Assembly: GCA_036491435.1 (NCBI GenBank)
Contig: DASXBZ010000198.1
Coordinates: 16,016 to 80,015 of the forward strand
From: Bog-473 sp036491435
GTDB lineage: Bacteria > Actinomycetota > Acidimicrobiia > Acidimicrobiales > RAAP-2
Length of the DNA stretch: 64,000 bases
Direction of reading: 5' to 3'
In this document: piece after piece, positions 26,265 to 35,875 of the stretch
How the letters are laid out: each line of letters begins with the position of its first letter
Position numbering within the stretch: position 1 is the stretch's first letter
The notes under the pieces: model-generated
Database searches by the model: none
What the model saw: only the letters and a program-made list of their open reading frames with translations
What the model was told of the DNA's origin: nothing
Translations under genes and position numbers: made by a program

Positions 26265-26397
26265 GGAGGAGTGCCGGCTGATGTGATGATGCCGTGAGGG
26301 TTGCGCCGTGTGAACGGACGGCTCCCTGTCCCTCCTCACTTCTCAGCAATGGCAAGTGACGGGACCCGAACGCTTGACGGATATTGCGTTCTCTGAA

Positions 26398-26410
26398 ACA
26401 GTAGAACTGT
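26398..26410. promoter_or_regulatory. Inverted repeat before an amidohydrolase gene
   Basis: ACAGT-AGA-ACTGT is a perfect 5+3+5 inverted repeat about 110 bases upstream of the gene at 26522. TTGACG at 26374-26379 is a possible -35 element. The AGTA core loosely recalls the CATAGTA elements, but the match is weak. Confidence 0.3.
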
Positions 26411-26521
26411 GCTCTACCGCAGGAGCAGGAGGAATGCTTCAAATATGCGAGTAGGCAGCCGGCGGCGCCGAGACCAAGGCGGCCGGCAACTGCCAACTCG
26501 ATCGCAGGAGGGACCTCGCCC

Positions 26522-27736
26522 ATGTCGACTGCCGAAGTGAATCTGGAGTGGCTGATTTCTGTCGACGACCACATCCTCGAGCCCCCTCGGCTCTGGGTTG
26601 ACCGGGTCGCCGCCAAGGACCGTGACCGGGCGCCCCACATGGAGACCGCCGACGGGATGGACTACTGGGTCTACGACGGCAAGCGCTACCCGAGCTCAGG
26701 ACTGAGCGCGGTCGCGGGGAAGTCGAAGGAGGAGTTCAGTCCCGAGCCCCTGCCGTACTCGGAGATGCGTCCCGGCTGCTATGACCCGACGGCGCGGCTC
26801 GAGGACATGGACCGGGCGGGGATCCTCGCTTCGCTGTGCTTCCCCACGATCACCCGATTCTGCGGGCAGCTCTTCATGGACGCGAGCGATCGCGAATTCG
26901 GGTTCGAATGCCTCCAGCACTACAACGACTGGATCGTGGAGGAGTGGTGTGGCGCCGCGCCGGGCCGCTACATCCCGCTGATGCTGATCCCCATGTGGGA
27001 CCCGAAGTTGGCGGCCAAGGAGATGGAGCGGATGGCGGCTAAGGGGGTCACCGCGTTCGCCTTTTCCGAGAACCCGGCTCCGCTCGGCCTCCCGACGATC
27101 CACGACGTCGACGGGTACTGGGACCCGGTGATGTCGACGGCGAACGAGATCGGGATGGTGGCCTCGATGCACGTGGGCTCGTCGTCTGTGGTCCCGCAGA
27201 TCGCGCCGGACTCGCCGTTCATGGCCAACCTGGCCTGGGGGGCCATTCGAACCTCGGGTGCGATGCTCTCGTGGCTCTTCAGTGGCCTGTTCCAGCGCTT
27301 CCCGAACCTCAAGATCGCGTTGTCCGAGGGTGAGGTCGGGTGGATGCCCTACTTCTTGGAGCGGGCGGAACAGGTGCTCGACAAGCAGCGCTACTGGGTC
27401 ATGCGGGGCCAGCAGTTCATGGATCACGGGAAGTCGGACCTCAACGTCGTGGATTTGAACACGCTCAACGTCCGCGAGCTGTTCCGCGACCACGTGTTCG
27501 GCTGCTTCATCGAGGATCACCACGGCATTGCGAGCATCGAGGAGATCGGCGAGAACAACATCATGTGCGAGACGGACTACCCGCACTCCGACTCGACCTG
27601 GCCGAACTGCATCACGGCAGTCAAGAAGGTCATCGGGCATCTCCCGGCCGAGACCCAGTACAAGCTGCTCCGTAGCAACGCCGAGAAGCTGTACCGGTTC
27701 ACCCCCGCTGAGCCGCCGGTCATGGTGCGCCCCTGA
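26522..27736 (+). CDS. Amidohydrolase-2 family metal-dependent hydrolase/decarboxylase
   Basis: A 404-residue TIM-barrel protein from the longer branch of the family. Metal-site motifs are SVDDHILEP at residues 13-21, MHVG mid-protein and CETDYPHSDSTWPNC near the C-terminus. The second half includes the FPNLKIALSEGEVGWMPYF segment usual in this branch. ATG at 26522 has GGAGGGA upstream. It is GC-richer and more distant from the two paralogues at 20905 and 23645. Downstream, with a gap of under 200 bases, is an acyl-CoA ligase gene on the same strand. Confidence 0.88.
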   Translation: MSTAEVNLEWLISVDDHILEPPRLWVDRVAAKDRDRAPHMETADGMDYWVYDGKRYPSSGLSAVAGKSKEEFSPEPLPYSEMRPGCYDPTARLEDMDRAGILASLCFPTITRFCGQLFMDASDREFGFECLQHYNDWIVEEWCGAAPGRYIPLMLIPMWDPKLAAKEMERMAAKGVTAFAFSENPAPLGLPTIHDVDGYWDPVMSTANEIGMVASMHVGSSSVVPQIAPDSPFMANLAWGAIRTSGAMLSWLFSGLFQRFPNLKIALSEGEVGWMPYFLERAEQVLDKQRYWVMRGQQFMDHGKSDLNVVDLNTLNVRELFRDHVFGCFIEDHHGIASIEEIGENNIMCETDYPHSDSTWPNCITAVKKVIGHLPAETQYKLLRSNAEKLYRFTPAEPPVMVRP

Positions 27737-27911
27737 CGACTGGGATTAGTGGGATCAAGGGCCGGCCGAGCTCGACCGCGAGAGGAACAGATGAGCTGGG
27801 CTGAGCTTGTCGGCAAGAGGTCACCGACGGTTCAGCGAACCCGGGTCAGAGCGTCGCGCAGAGCGAGCGCCTGATGAACTGCAGAGCGATGGGCGACGTT
27901 GGTCGGTCGAA

Positions 27912-29537
27912 GTGCTAGAGGATCGCCGGCGTAATCAACAGGCGATGTGGGCTCGGGTCGGAGCAACCAACGCCTCCTTGGCAGATCTCGTCGACGCCAG
28001 AGCGGACGAGAGTCCCGACGACCTGCTTTTCGTGGACGACCAGGGGCGTCGAATGAGCTGTGCAGAATTTCAAGTCGCCTCGGACCGTGCGGCGAAGCGG
28101 CTTGCGGGCCTTGGGGTGGGACCGGATTCGCTCGTGTCATGGATTCTGCCGACGAGCATTGAGGCCTTGGTCATCACGGTGGCCCTCTCACGGGTTGGAG
28201 CGGTGCAGAATCCGATCATTCCCATGTACCGGGAGCGAGAGATCGGTCACATCCTCGATGAAGCGAGCATCGACGCCATGATCGTGGTCCCGAACTGGGC
28301 TGATGTCGACTACAAGAGGATGACCGAAACCCTGTCCACAGACCGTGGCGGGGTTCCAGTCGTGTGGACCGTCGACGAGGTGCTGGGGGAGTCTGCCTCG
28401 CTAGAGCGGATCTCCTCGCAGCGGGGCGCCATCCAGAAGCCGGCCCGGTGGGTCTTCTACACCTCTGGCTCCTCGGGCGTGCCAAAAGGTTGCCGGCATA
28501 CCGATCAGACATTGTTGAGCACGGCAAGCGGAATGAGTCGATACCTCCAAATGTCCGCCGCGGACAGAAGCGGAATCGCGTTTCCCATCGCACACATCGG
28601 CGGGGCGGTCAATCTGATGGCGGCGTTGCTCAGCGGCGCGACACTCATCCTGATCGAGAGGTTTTCGCGGGATTCGATCCCCGTCCTCGCCGACGAGAAG
28701 GTCACGATGGCTGGATCCGGTACCGCTTTTCACCTGGCCTACCTGGAGGCGCAGGCGGTCCAGCCCGGCCAGCCGATCTTCCCGTTCTTGCGTTGCTGTC
28801 CTGGCGGCGGCGCGCCCAAACCGCCCGGGCTGCATGAGCGGGTCAAGCACGAGCTGGGAGGAGTCGGCATCCTCTCGGGCTGGGGGCTGACGGAAGCCCC
28901 GGTGCTCACCATGTCGCGGCCCCAAGATCCCGACGAGAAGTTGTCCGACACCGAAGGCACACCTCTGCCAGGTGTCGCCATCCGAGTGGTCGGACCGGAT
29001 GGCCGTCAGTGCGAGGCGGGTGAGCCGGGCGAACTCCGCGTGCAAGCGCCACAGCAGATGTTGGGCTATGTGAATCGTCAACTCGATGCAGAGGTCTTCG
29101 ACGAAGAAGGATCTCTCCGAACCGGAGATCTCGGCATCGTGGATCCGGACGGATTCGTACGCATCACTGGACGATTGAAGGACGTGGTGATTCGCAATGG
29201 AGAGAACGTCGCCACCGCCGAGGTGGAGGAGCTTCTCAGGGCACACCCCGATGTCACAGACGCCGCCGTGATCGGACTGCCGGACCCGCGCACCGGTGAG
29301 CGGGTTTGTGCAGTCATCGAGCTCACGTTCCACGTCCGACCATTGAATGTCGAGTTGGTGGGGACCTACCTGGAGGAAGCGGGACTTCGTCGCATTGCGT
29401 GGCCGGAGCAGATCGAGATCGTCACATCGCTCCCGCGCAACGTGGCTGGAAAGGTCGACAAATCAGCGCTCAAGCAAGCGTTCACGCCGGACGCCGATAG
29501 CGCGCGCCGTGACGATCGAGTGTCAGGCAAGCCGTGA
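27912..29537 (+). CDS. Acyl-CoA synthetase (AMP-forming)
   Basis: An adenylate-forming ligase of about 541 residues. The phosphate loop is FYTSGSSGVPKGC, followed by SGWGLTEAP, the hinge LRTGDLGIVDPDGF and the terminal catalytic Lys in NVAGKVDKSAL. The start is uncertain: GTG at 27912 keeps the WARVGATNASLADLV segment seen in relatives, ATG at 27945 is shorter, and the frame extends upstream to TTG 27807 through Arg-rich sequence that looks non-coding. None has a strong ribosome site. It would activate a free acid made or released by the neighbouring hydrolases. Confidence 0.85.
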   Translation: MLEDRRRNQQAMWARVGATNASLADLVDARADESPDDLLFVDDQGRRMSCAEFQVASDRAAKRLAGLGVGPDSLVSWILPTSIEALVITVALSRVGAVQNPIIPMYREREIGHILDEASIDAMIVVPNWADVDYKRMTETLSTDRGGVPVVWTVDEVLGESASLERISSQRGAIQKPARWVFYTSGSSGVPKGCRHTDQTLLSTASGMSRYLQMSAADRSGIAFPIAHIGGAVNLMAALLSGATLILIERFSRDSIPVLADEKVTMAGSGTAFHLAYLEAQAVQPGQPIFPFLRCCPGGGAPKPPGLHERVKHELGGVGILSGWGLTEAPVLTMSRPQDPDEKLSDTEGTPLPGVAIRVVGPDGRQCEAGEPGELRVQAPQQMLGYVNRQLDAEVFDEEGSLRTGDLGIVDPDGFVRITGRLKDVVIRNGENVATAEVEELLRAHPDVTDAAVIGLPDPRTGERVCAVIELTFHVRPLNVELVGTYLEEAGLRRIAWPEQIEIVTSLPRNVAGKVDKSALKQAFTPDADSARRDDRVSGKP

Positions 29538-29618
29538 TGTGCTGAGTTCATCGAGAGTTTCAACACGTGCGACCTACTCTCCACATCCATAGGTGAACAA
29601 GGAACCGGGAGAACCCAC

Positions 29619-29933
29619 ATGCCTCGCTATGTGCTTATCGCGCTCAACAGTCCAACCCAAGGTGACGGCGACGAGGCCGCATACAACGACTGGTACAACC
29701 AAACGCACAAGGCCGAACTCCTGAGTGTCGACGGCAGCCGTTCCGTTCGCCGCTTCAAGGTCATCAATCGGAACCGCATGGACGAGGACTACGTCTCCCT
29801 CACGGAAATTGACGCTGAGAATCCCGAGATCGTGATGCAACAGCTCGCCGAGCGAGCTTCCGAAATCACGGAGAAGATGGATCGGACGTCGTCGATCTTC
29901 ATCCTTGCCGAGGAACTTGATACGACGGTCTGA
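29619..29933 (+). CDS. Small dimeric alpha/beta-barrel protein (EthD/DUF4286-like)
   Basis: A 104-residue protein beginning MPRYVLIALNSPTQGDGDEAAYNDWYNQTH. The opening beta strand followed by a helix with YNDWYN and a following His is typical of small ferredoxin-like dimeric barrels in the EthD/DUF4286 group, often encoded beside catabolic CoA-ester genes. The ATG has GGGAG nine bases upstream. It lies 81 bases after the ligase gene on the same strand. Function unknown; ligand binding or an auxiliary role to the ligase is a guess. Confidence 0.72.
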   Translation: MPRYVLIALNSPTQGDGDEAAYNDWYNQTHKAELLSVDGSRSVRRFKVINRNRMDEDYVSLTEIDAENPEIVMQQLAERASEITEKMDRTSSIFILAEELDTTV

Positions 29934-29963
29934 AGTGCCGTCGAGCCCGAGAGCGCGACGCAG

Positions 29964-30341
29964 CTAGCTCTGGTATTCGTCGTCACTGACATGGTCACCC
30001 CACGCAGCCTCGCCTTCGCTCACTGCGAGGTGCGTCATGAGGTGATCGGGTCCGGCTCCGTGCCAGTGCCATTCGCCACCGGGCGCAAACACCGTGTCGC
30101 CGGGCCGCAGGACTATTACCGGTTCGCCGCGGGCCTGGATGCGACCCTCTCCCTCCGTGACGAACAGGCTCTGCCCCACCGAATGGCTGTGCCAAGCCGT
30201 GCGGGCTCCGGGGGTGAAATGCACGTGCGCCACCGTGGCCGGCGATGCGCCATGGGTCTGCGCCAGGAAATCGATGAAGACCTCTCCGGTGAACCATTCC
30301 GATGGCCCTTTGACCGTTGCAGCTTTCCGCCCGATTTCCAT
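29964..30341 (-). CDS. Cupin-domain protein
   Basis: A 125-residue single-domain cupin. The metal-binding first motif is ARTAWHSHSVGQSL with two His, and the second is RPGDTVFAPGGEWHWHGA with two further His. The layout matches small cupins such as (R)-mandelonitrile lyase-like and carboxymuconolactone-associated proteins. The ATG at 30341 is preferred because AGGAGG lies eight bases upstream; the longer frame to 30473 has no support. It is encoded opposite to its neighbours, convergent with the small barrel protein and divergent from a CaiB gene. Confidence 0.84.
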   Translation of the reverse strand: MEIGRKAATVKGPSEWFTGEVFIDFLAQTHGASPATVAHVHFTPGARTAWHSHSVGQSLFVTEGEGRIQARGEPVIVLRPGDTVFAPGGEWHWHGAGPDHLMTHLAVSEGEAAWGDHVSDDEYQS

Positions 30342-30601
30342 TGCATCGCCCTCCTGTTTCGAACGCGCCTGAGAGTGTGGTGATCGCTGGACAGCGCGTA
30401 GTCCCGACATCAAACCACCTTCGGCGACGCACGGCCCGGAGAACACCTTGAAGACCTTGGTCGCCTCCACCATCCTCGAGAGCCCCGAGCGCGACCCTCT
30501 CGCGACCCCCTGGTCTCGATCTGTTTGAATGGGCCTCGATCTCGTCAGTCTGGTCGCAGCGAATCGATCCAGGTTCGTCGCGGAGAAATGGAGGAGTTGC
30601 G

Positions 30602-31822
30602 TTGGCCGACGTCATGGAAGGGGTCCGCATCCTCGAAGTCGCTGAGCACACATTCGTGCCCGCCGCTTCCGCCATCCTGGCCGACTGGGGAGCCGACGTG
30701 ATCAAGATCGAGCATCCCGAACGCGGCGACGCAATGCGGGGCTTGGCGTCCAGCGGTGTCATGCCCATGCTTGGCGACGTGCACGTCCTGCTCGAGCACT
30801 CCAATCGGGGTAAGCGGAGTATCGGGATCGACATCCAGACCGAGGGCGGCCTCGAGCTCATCTACAAGCTGGCCGAGACGAGCGACGTATTCCTGACCAA
30901 CAAGCTCCCGGCGGTGAGGGAGCGCCTGCGGATCCAGCCCGAGCACATCCGGGCCCACAACCCCAACATCATCTACGTCGCCGGCACCGGATCCGGCGAG
31001 CGCGGACCTGAGGCCAATCGCGGGGGATATGACTTCTTGAGCTACTGGTGCCGTGGCACCAGTGCCATGGGATCGACAACGACCGATGCCGAATTCCTCA
31101 CCGGGCAGCCCGCACCCGGATATGGCGACTCCATTGGCGGCATGACGATCGCGGGTGGGATCCTCGGGGCGCTCTTCCATCGGGAGCGGACGGGGGAGGC
31201 AAAGACGGTGGATGTCTCGCTCCTGGGTGTCGGCATGTGGGCCATGAGCCCGGCGATCGCCCTGACCCTGCAGCTGGACCGTCCGTGGCGACCGGGCCCT
31301 GGCGGCGCCACAGCGCCGTTCAATCCGCTCGTCGGTACCTATCGGACGCAGGACGGGCGCTTCCTGGCCTTCTCGTGTCTCCAGGGTTTCCATTATTGGC
31401 CGGGCGCTTGCAGGGTCGTCGGTCGCGAAGACCTCATTGAGGACCCGCGGTTCGCCACGCCGGAGCTGTTGGCCGAGAACGCCGGCGTTGCTCGCGACAT
31501 CCTCGCCGAGATCTTCTTGGCTTCCCCGTTGAGCGAATGGCGCACACGACTCGAGGACTTCGAGGGACAGTGGTCCTTTGCGCAGGACACCCTTGAAGTA
31601 GTGGAAGATCCTCAGACGTTGGCGAACGGCTACATCGGCGAAACGGCGACCGCCGACGGCACGGCCTACCGGCTCGTGACGACCCCCGTACAGTTCGGCG
31701 GGTCGCCGGCTCCCCCCAAGCGCGGGCCGCTGTTCAACGAGCACTGCGACGAAATTCTGACGGATCTCGGCTACGACCAAGACCGGATCATCGAGCTCAA
31801 GGTGGCGGGAGTGGTCGCCTAG
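30602..31822 (+). CDS. CaiB/BaiF family III CoA-transferase
   Basis: A 406-residue single-domain protein. It has the N-terminal GADVIKIEHPERGD and the catalytic Asp in APGYGDSIGGM. The TTG start has GGAGGA six bases upstream; ATG at 30614 is an alternative. It strongly resembles the next gene product: both have a GGYDF/GGYDS segment, a RG-x2-A stretch and an insertion of Pro-rich residues mid-protein. The pair could work as a heteromer as known for benzylsuccinate CoA-transferase (BbsE/BbsF), which is inference. Confidence 0.88.
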   Translation: MADVMEGVRILEVAEHTFVPAASAILADWGADVIKIEHPERGDAMRGLASSGVMPMLGDVHVLLEHSNRGKRSIGIDIQTEGGLELIYKLAETSDVFLTNKLPAVRERLRIQPEHIRAHNPNIIYVAGTGSGERGPEANRGGYDFLSYWCRGTSAMGSTTTDAEFLTGQPAPGYGDSIGGMTIAGGILGALFHRERTGEAKTVDVSLLGVGMWAMSPAIALTLQLDRPWRPGPGGATAPFNPLVGTYRTQDGRFLAFSCLQGFHYWPGACRVVGREDLIEDPRFATPELLAENAGVARDILAEIFLASPLSEWRTRLEDFEGQWSFAQDTLEVVEDPQTLANGYIGETATADGTAYRLVTTPVQFGGSPAPPKRGPLFNEHCDEILTDLGYDQDRIIELKVAGVVA

Positions 31823-31971
31823 CCGCGGCACGATCAGCCTGAACGGGTCGCGTTCGTCGGGAAGTCTTCCCAGACACGGGGACCCGGGACGTACGAGATC
31901 CGCCCGCTGTTGCGGTGCAAGGGTCACCCGCCACAAGATGCAGCGCGCCAACGATGGAAGGGAGTCTGCTC

Positions 31972-33207
31972 GTGGAGAGAGTGCTGGAAGGGGTCAAGGT
32001 GCTCGAGGTCTCGGCTTGGGCCTTCGTCCCCTCGGCCGGAGCCGTGTTGGCCGACTGGGGGGCCGATGTCGTCAAAGTCGAGCCTCCCACCGGTGATCCC
32101 CTTCGAGGCCTCGTCAACGCCGGCATCGGCGGGGGATCGGGGCCCTCGTTTCCCTGGGAAGCCTGGAACCGAGGGAAGCGAAGCGTCGCCCTCGATCTGA
32201 AACATCCACGAGCCCGCGAGATCCTCTTGAAGGCGGCCGAGACGGCCGACGTCTTCCTGACGAGTTACCTTCCCCCGACGCGGCGTCAGCTGGGAATCGA
32301 CATTGACGACATCCGTGCGGTCAACCCGTCCATCGTGTACGCCTCCGGCACCGGTCAGGGCGCCATGGGCGAGGAGGCCGAGAAGGGCGGCTACGACTCC
32401 ATCAGCTTCTGGGCCCGTGGTGGCGTGGGCGCCACGGTCACGCCTCCGGGCGCAGAGCGCCCGATCGGACAACCAGCGGGCGCTTTCGGTGACTCGCTGA
32501 GCGGCATGGCGCTCGCCGGTGGCGTTGCCGCCGCGCTGTTCCGCCGGGCTCGTACCGGCGAGGGAGCAGTGGTCGATGTGGCGCTCTTGGGGACCGCGAT
32601 GTGGTGTCTCCAGATGCCCATCGTCGGCGCCGCCGTCATGATGGCCCAGCGACCGGCGGACGATGCGCCACGGCCGAGTTCGCGCGACGCCAACCCACAG
32701 ATCTTCAATCCGCTTGTCAACAACTATCAGACGTCAGATGGCCGGTGGCTTTCCCTCTGCATGCTCCAACGCGATCGCTACTGGGACGACGTACTCGTGG
32801 CCGTCGGCCGGGAGGACCTCAAGGCCGATCCGCGGTTCAGCACGCCGGAGGCTTTGGGAGCCCACACTGCTGAAGCGATCGCCGAGCTGGAGCGTACGTT
32901 CGGGGCCATGTCGCTGGAGCAGGCACGGACGGCACTCGGCTCGCAGTCTGGCCAGTGGGATGTGATGCAGAACGTGCTGGAGCTGCCGGCTGACCCGCAG
33001 GCCGTGGCCAACGGCTTCGTCCAACCGATCGAATACGACAACGAAGTCGTCTTGCCGTTGATCTCATCTCCCGCGCAGTTCGATCGCATTCCGAACCCGC
33101 TGGGCCGGGCTCCCGAATTCGGGGCGGACACGGACGAAGTGTTGGCGGAACTGGGTCTCGACGCCGACGACGTGCTCCAGGCGAAAATCGACGGCGCCGT
33201 CCATTGA
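31972..33207 (+). CDS. CaiB/BaiF family III CoA-transferase, second of an adjacent pair
   Basis: A 411-residue protein starting VERVLEGVKVLEV, with GADVVKVEPPTGDP and the catalytic Asp in GAFGDSLSGM. GTG at 31972 is preferred because GGAAGGGAG lies just upstream; ATG at 31954 is possible. It follows the 30602 gene by 149 bases on the same strand. Similar length and shared internal motifs suggest ancient duplication. It converges on a third CaiB gene whose sequence is more distant. Confidence 0.88.
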   Translation: MERVLEGVKVLEVSAWAFVPSAGAVLADWGADVVKVEPPTGDPLRGLVNAGIGGGSGPSFPWEAWNRGKRSVALDLKHPRAREILLKAAETADVFLTSYLPPTRRQLGIDIDDIRAVNPSIVYASGTGQGAMGEEAEKGGYDSISFWARGGVGATVTPPGAERPIGQPAGAFGDSLSGMALAGGVAAALFRRARTGEGAVVDVALLGTAMWCLQMPIVGAAVMMAQRPADDAPRPSSRDANPQIFNPLVNNYQTSDGRWLSLCMLQRDRYWDDVLVAVGREDLKADPRFSTPEALGAHTAEAIAELERTFGAMSLEQARTALGSQSGQWDVMQNVLELPADPQAVANGFVQPIEYDNEVVLPLISSPAQFDRIPNPLGRAPEFGADTDEVLAELGLDADDVLQAKIDGAVH

Positions 33208-33246
33208 CCCACGTCTCGCCTCGATTGTTCCTGCGTTCCGACTAGG

Positions 33247-34455
33247 TCACGGGGCTACCGCGACGCCGTCGGAGACAAGGGAGGCGGTGGCGTCTCCGTC
33301 GAGCCCTAGCTCCATCAGAACGTCTCGGGTGTGTTCGCCAAGCAAAGGCGCCCGCCATCGGGGTGCCGGTGGCCTCCCATCGAAGTCAACCGGCGTCGCC
33401 AGCATGGGCAGCGTCCCGTGTTCATCGGGAACCTCCACGACGGAGTGCGCCGCTCGGAATTGTTCGTCGGCGATCACATCGTCGATCGTGTTCACCGGAC
33501 TCCAAAAGAGTTCCGGCTCCTCGGCGAAGGCCGTCGCCCAGGCCTCCAGCGTTCGGGTGGCGAAGACCTCATCGAGCATTCCGATCAGCTCGCGGGCATT
33601 GAGGGCCCGGTTTCTCGCACTGTCGAACCTCGTGTCAGTGATCCACTCAGGGTGCCCCACTGCCCGGGCCAAGGCGGGCCAATGACGATCGCCCTCGAGG
33701 CCGACGATCCAGAACGATCTGCCATCACTTGCTGCGTAGTTGTTCAGCACGGGGCTGTGCATGGTCTCCCGGGTGCCGATGCCGAGTGTTCGACCCCACA
33801 TGACAGCGACGTTGACGTCGAAACCGATGGTGTAGACCCCCTGTCGCAGCAATGAAGTCGACACAAGCTGGCCCCGTCCCGTCCGAGCCCGCTCGACCAA
33901 GGCGGCACTGATCATGGCGGCGCCTGTCATCGCCACGGTGTGGTCGCCCATACCGCCTCTTTGGAACGGCAGTGGACCGCCCGGTGTCCGGAGGGACTCG
34001 GCGATCCCGGCACGCGCCCAAAAGGCTGCGATGTCGTATGCACCTCGCTCGGCTTCGGGCCCTTCGAGGCCGTATCCGGTGATGATGGCGTAGACCAAGC
34101 GTTGATACCGATCGCTCGTCTCCCTGGGGCCGAGATCCATGCGCTCGAGCGCCGCGGGTCGCAGGTTGGTGAGGAACACGTCGGCATCCGCGACCAGTTG
34201 ATGCACGACGCGCACCCCTCGCTCCTGAGAGAGATCGAGGGAGATGCTCCGCTTGCCCCGATTGTCGAGCTCGAAGACGGGATTGGTCGGTAGGTCCCCG
34301 CCCAGCATCTGCCCGAAGTTACGGGCGGGATCACCCTCCGGTGGCTCCACTTTCACCACGTCGGCGCCCCAGTCGGCGAGGATGCCACCGGCTCCAGGAC
34401 CGGCGACCCAGACGCCGAGCTCGATGACGCGTACGCCTTCGAGCGGCCCGGTCAT
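33247..34455 (-). CDS. CaiB/BaiF family III CoA-transferase
   Basis: A 402-residue single-domain protein with GADVVKVEPPEGDPARNFG and the catalytic Asp in RGGMGDHTVAM. ATG at 34455 is preferred: homology starts there, and the stop of the preceding thioredoxin-reductase gene lies 22 bases upstream, whereas the longer frame to 34614 would overlap it. Motifs such as FQMLGGD and the LDNRGKRSISLDL segment place it in the same broad branch as many uncharacterised actinobacterial transferases. Cotranscription with the redox gene is likely. Confidence 0.87.
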   Translation of the reverse strand: MTGPLEGVRVIELGVWVAGPGAGGILADWGADVVKVEPPEGDPARNFGQMLGGDLPTNPVFELDNRGKRSISLDLSQERGVRVVHQLVADADVFLTNLRPAALERMDLGPRETSDRYQRLVYAIITGYGLEGPEAERGAYDIAAFWARAGIAESLRTPGGPLPFQRGGMGDHTVAMTGAAMISAALVERARTGRGQLVSTSLLRQGVYTIGFDVNVAVMWGRTLGIGTRETMHSPVLNNYAASDGRSFWIVGLEGDRHWPALARAVGHPEWITDTRFDSARNRALNARELIGMLDEVFATRTLEAWATAFAEEPELFWSPVNTIDDVIADEQFRAAHSVVEVPDEHGTLPMLATPVDFDGRPPAPRWRAPLLGEHTRDVLMELGLDGDATASLVSDGVAVAP

Positions 34456-34477
34456 CAAACCACCGTAGCGACTCTGG

Positions 34478-35701
34478 TCAAGCGTCGACCAGAGCCACCG
34501 CCTTATAGCGGTGAGCTTCGAGGTGCCGGCGCGCCATGAGCAGAGCGGCGATGCCGTCACCGACTGCCGATCCCAGTTGCTTTGTCGAACCTGCGCGTAC
34601 GTCCCCGGCGGCAAACACCCCCGGTATGGAGGTTTCCATGGTGTCGCTGGTCACGAGGAACCCCGCGGCGTCTTTCTGCACCGCGTCACCGAGGAACTCA
34701 GTGTTCGGTTGGAGGCCGATGAAGACGAAGGCAGCAGCGGCCGGGTACCGATGAGTTCCACCACCGTTGCGGTCGCGCGCCACAACGGCGCCGAATCGGC
34801 CCTTCTCACCCTCCAGCGACACGATGTCCATGCCCGTGTGGATTGTGAACTGGGGATCGGAGCGGACGCGGTCTTGAAGAACCGGTGAGGCGGAAAGGTC
34901 GGAACGCGCGATCACTCGGACCCGTTTGGCGAACTCAGACAGATGGAGCCCCTCTTCCAAGGCAGAATTGCCACCGCCGATCACCACGACTTCATCGGCT
35001 CCCTTGTAGAACGGCCCGTCACAGGTGGCGCAAAAATGCACGCCACTGCCGATCAGCTCGTCCTCACCCGGAACGTCGAGGCGACGATACTTGGACCCCG
35101 TCGCCACGATCACCGCGGCCGAGACGAGCTGTTGCCCCGAGGACAATGAGGTGACCACGCTCGTGGCATCTCGTTCGATCCTCGCCACCGAGACCGCCGA
35201 GAGAAGCTCGACGCCGTAGCGACGGGCCTGGGTCACGAATCGCTCTGCGAGCTCTGCCCCAGAGATGCCATCGGGGAAGCCCGGATAATTGTCGATCCGG
35301 TCGCTGATGCCGGCTTGGCCCCCCAGGGCACTGGCGTCGACGACGATGGCCTCGATGCCCTCTCGAGCTGCGTAGATGGCGGCAGCCAACCCCGCCGGGC
35401 CGCCGCCGACGATGACGAGATCGTAGGCCGACCGCTCGGCCTCCAACGTGAGGCCGAAGCGCTTGGCCAAAACCTCGTCGCTCGGGTTCACATCATGGTT
35501 GCCGTCGGAGTACACAACCGTTGGGATGATCTGTGCTCCGTCCTGCAATGCCTTGAGGCGCTCAATGTTTTCTGGGTGTTCGTCGAGGTCGGCGACGTCG
35601 TACGGGATCCGGTGCGCGGCAAGGAACTTCTTCACTCGCTTGCAATGGGGGCACCACGGGGCCGAGTAGACGGTGAGGTTGGGACCCTGGGCGGAGGACA
35701 T
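34478..35701 (-). CDS. Glutaredoxin-thioredoxin reductase fusion
   Basis: A 407-residue two-part protein. Residues 1-85 form a glutaredoxin/NrdH-like domain with the redox motif CPHC (17-20) and the cis-Pro segment IIPTVV. Residues 92-400 form a thioredoxin-reductase-type flavoprotein: FAD-binding GGGPAGLAAAIY (99-110), the redox-active CATC (224-227), NADPH-binding GGGNSALEE, and the C-terminal FAD motif GVFAAGDVR. The fusion would deliver electrons from NADPH through FAD and CATC to its own glutaredoxin active site. It is upstream of a CaiB gene on the same strand, a surprising operon partner. No N-terminal targeting signal. Confidence 0.88.
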   Translation of the reverse strand: MSSAQGPNLTVYSAPWCPHCKRVKKFLAAHRIPYDVADLDEHPENIERLKALQDGAQIIPTVVYSDGNHDVNPSDEVLAKRFGLTLEAERSAYDLVIVGGGPAGLAAAIYAAREGIEAIVVDASALGGQAGISDRIDNYPGFPDGISGAELAERFVTQARRYGVELLSAVSVARIERDATSVVTSLSSGQQLVSAAVIVATGSKYRRLDVPGEDELIGSGVHFCATCDGPFYKGADEVVVIGGGNSALEEGLHLSEFAKRVRVIARSDLSASPVLQDRVRSDPQFTIHTGMDIVSLEGEKGRFGAVVARDRNGGGTHRYPAAAAFVFIGLQPNTEFLGDAVQKDAAGFLVTSDTMETSIPGVFAAGDVRAGSTKQLGSAVGDGIAALLMARRHLEAHRYKAVALVDA

Positions 35702-35875
35702 CGCCCGACCATAGGCGTTGCGAGCTACTTACGAAGGGGCGCACTCTTTGGACCAGCACATCCCGGTCGACGAACGGCGCAACCCGGCTGAACGCGTCGC
35801 AAGCTCGTCTTCGACTAGCTCGTTAAGCCATCTTCGGTGCCGGACGTGCGATCATCGCTCGACGCTCGAGCTGTC

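Noticed and set aside
27791..27874. 27-codon frame with a ribosome site before the ligase gene
   Set aside because: Short, Arg-rich and without recognisable features; not enough to call a leader peptide.
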